This document shows, piece after piece, positions 5,789-5,873 of a stretch of 5,873 nt of DNA (the stretch's first letter is position 1; each line of letters opens with the position of its first letter). The notes beneath the pieces were generated by a model, which searched no databases, was not told the DNA's origin, and saw only the letters and a list, made by a program, of their open reading frames with translations. Origin of the DNA: an uncultured Tolumonas sp. GTDB taxonomy: Bacteria > Pseudomonadota > Gammaproteobacteria > Enterobacterales > Aeromonadaceae. A program made the translations under genes and the position numbers. The stretch is from contig CAIZDF010000645.1 of the NCBI GenBank assembly GCA_903931645.1, positions 1-5,873 of the forward strand, in the 5' to 3' direction.

Positions 5789-5873
5789 TGAGAAGGAAAG
5801 TAATTACGTTATTGAGTTTTGCATTCCTTTTGCTGGTTGGTTGTTCAACTATTGAATGGACAGGCGTTTATAG
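5771..5873. other. Non-thrA DNA beyond the break in thrA, origin unknown
   Basis: From 5771 onward the sequence no longer encodes homoserine dehydrogenase in any phase I can read. GC is about 35% (36 of 103 bases) against about 46% in the preceding 100 bases. The segment holds a ribosome binding site and the start of a lipoprotein gene. No inverted-repeat end, transposase, integrase or target duplication can be judged because only one edge is present. It may be the end of a mobile element or island, a rearrangement, or a join between unrelated sequences at assembly. Confidence 0.7.
5788..5873 (+). CDS. Putative lipoprotein, N-terminal fragment
   Basis: The frame starts at ATG 5788 and is open to the window edge, giving 28 residues. 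They form a textbook lipoprotein signal: a basic n-region (MRRK), a hydrophobic core (VITLLSFAFLLLV) and a lipobox LVGC with the acylated Cys at residue 19. Ser follows the Cys, which by the usual sorting rule suggests outer-membrane targeting. AGGGAG at 5773-5778, nine bases upstream, is a good ribosome binding site. The ATG overlaps the last base of the truncated thrA stop (TAATG), so it could be translationally coupled to thrA. Arg codons AGA and AGG and the low GC contrast with thrA, which mostly uses CGT/CGC. The mature protein (CSTIEWTGVY and on) is too short to assign; it is not a thrB product. Confidence 0.7.
   Translation, partial: MRRKVITLLSFAFLLLVGCSTIEWTGVY

Overview
The window looks like gammaproteobacterial chromosome. 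ArcB, ArcA, RfaH and a fused aspartokinase-homoserine dehydrogenase (ThrA) all read collinearly with my recollection of the Escherichia coli proteins, but with enough divergence to suggest a non-enterobacterial lineage. An Aeromonadales-type host (Tolumonas/Aeromonas-like) is my guess; this placement is inference only.

Layout, left to right. Bases 2-523 (+) are the 3' end of arcB: the end of its receiver domain and the histidine phosphotransfer domain. Bases 548-1915 (+) are dgt, a dGTP triphosphohydrolase. A perfect 10-bp hairpin at 1918-1948 separates dgt from the convergent gene rfaH (1964-2470, -), a NusG-family antiterminator. A strong terminator at 2580-2609 closes arcA (2633-3364, -), the response regulator partner of ArcB. 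The divergent arcA/thr region (3365-3745) holds an arcA promoter, two GTTAA-type inverted repeats resembling ArcA sites, a 12-bp palindrome touching a TTGACA -35 box, a Thr/Ile-rich leader peptide and an attenuator. thrA starts at 3746 (+).

The arcA/thr divergent arrangement recalls E. coli, where arcA lies just upstream of thrLABC. The presence of arcB in the same few kilobases is unlike E. coli, where arcB and arcA are far apart.

Two anomalies stand out. First, thrA matches the family up to S675 (base 5770) and then stops matching in the middle of the homoserine dehydrogenase signature. Five unrelated residues and a stop follow, the DNA falls to about 35% GC, and a lipoprotein gene with its own ribosome binding site begins on the last base of the thrA stop codon and runs off the window. 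This is either the left edge of inserted DNA or an assembly chimera; about 100 bases are visible, too few to identify an element. Second, the thr leader peptide has no stop at the position where the E. coli leader ends (TGT instead of TGA), so its frame runs through the attenuator terminator into thrA.

The ordinary parts of the window form a coherent set: ArcB/ArcA redox signalling, RfaH control of long operons, dNTP pool control and threonine biosynthesis. I see no tRNA, rRNA, CRISPR array, transposase or integrase here.
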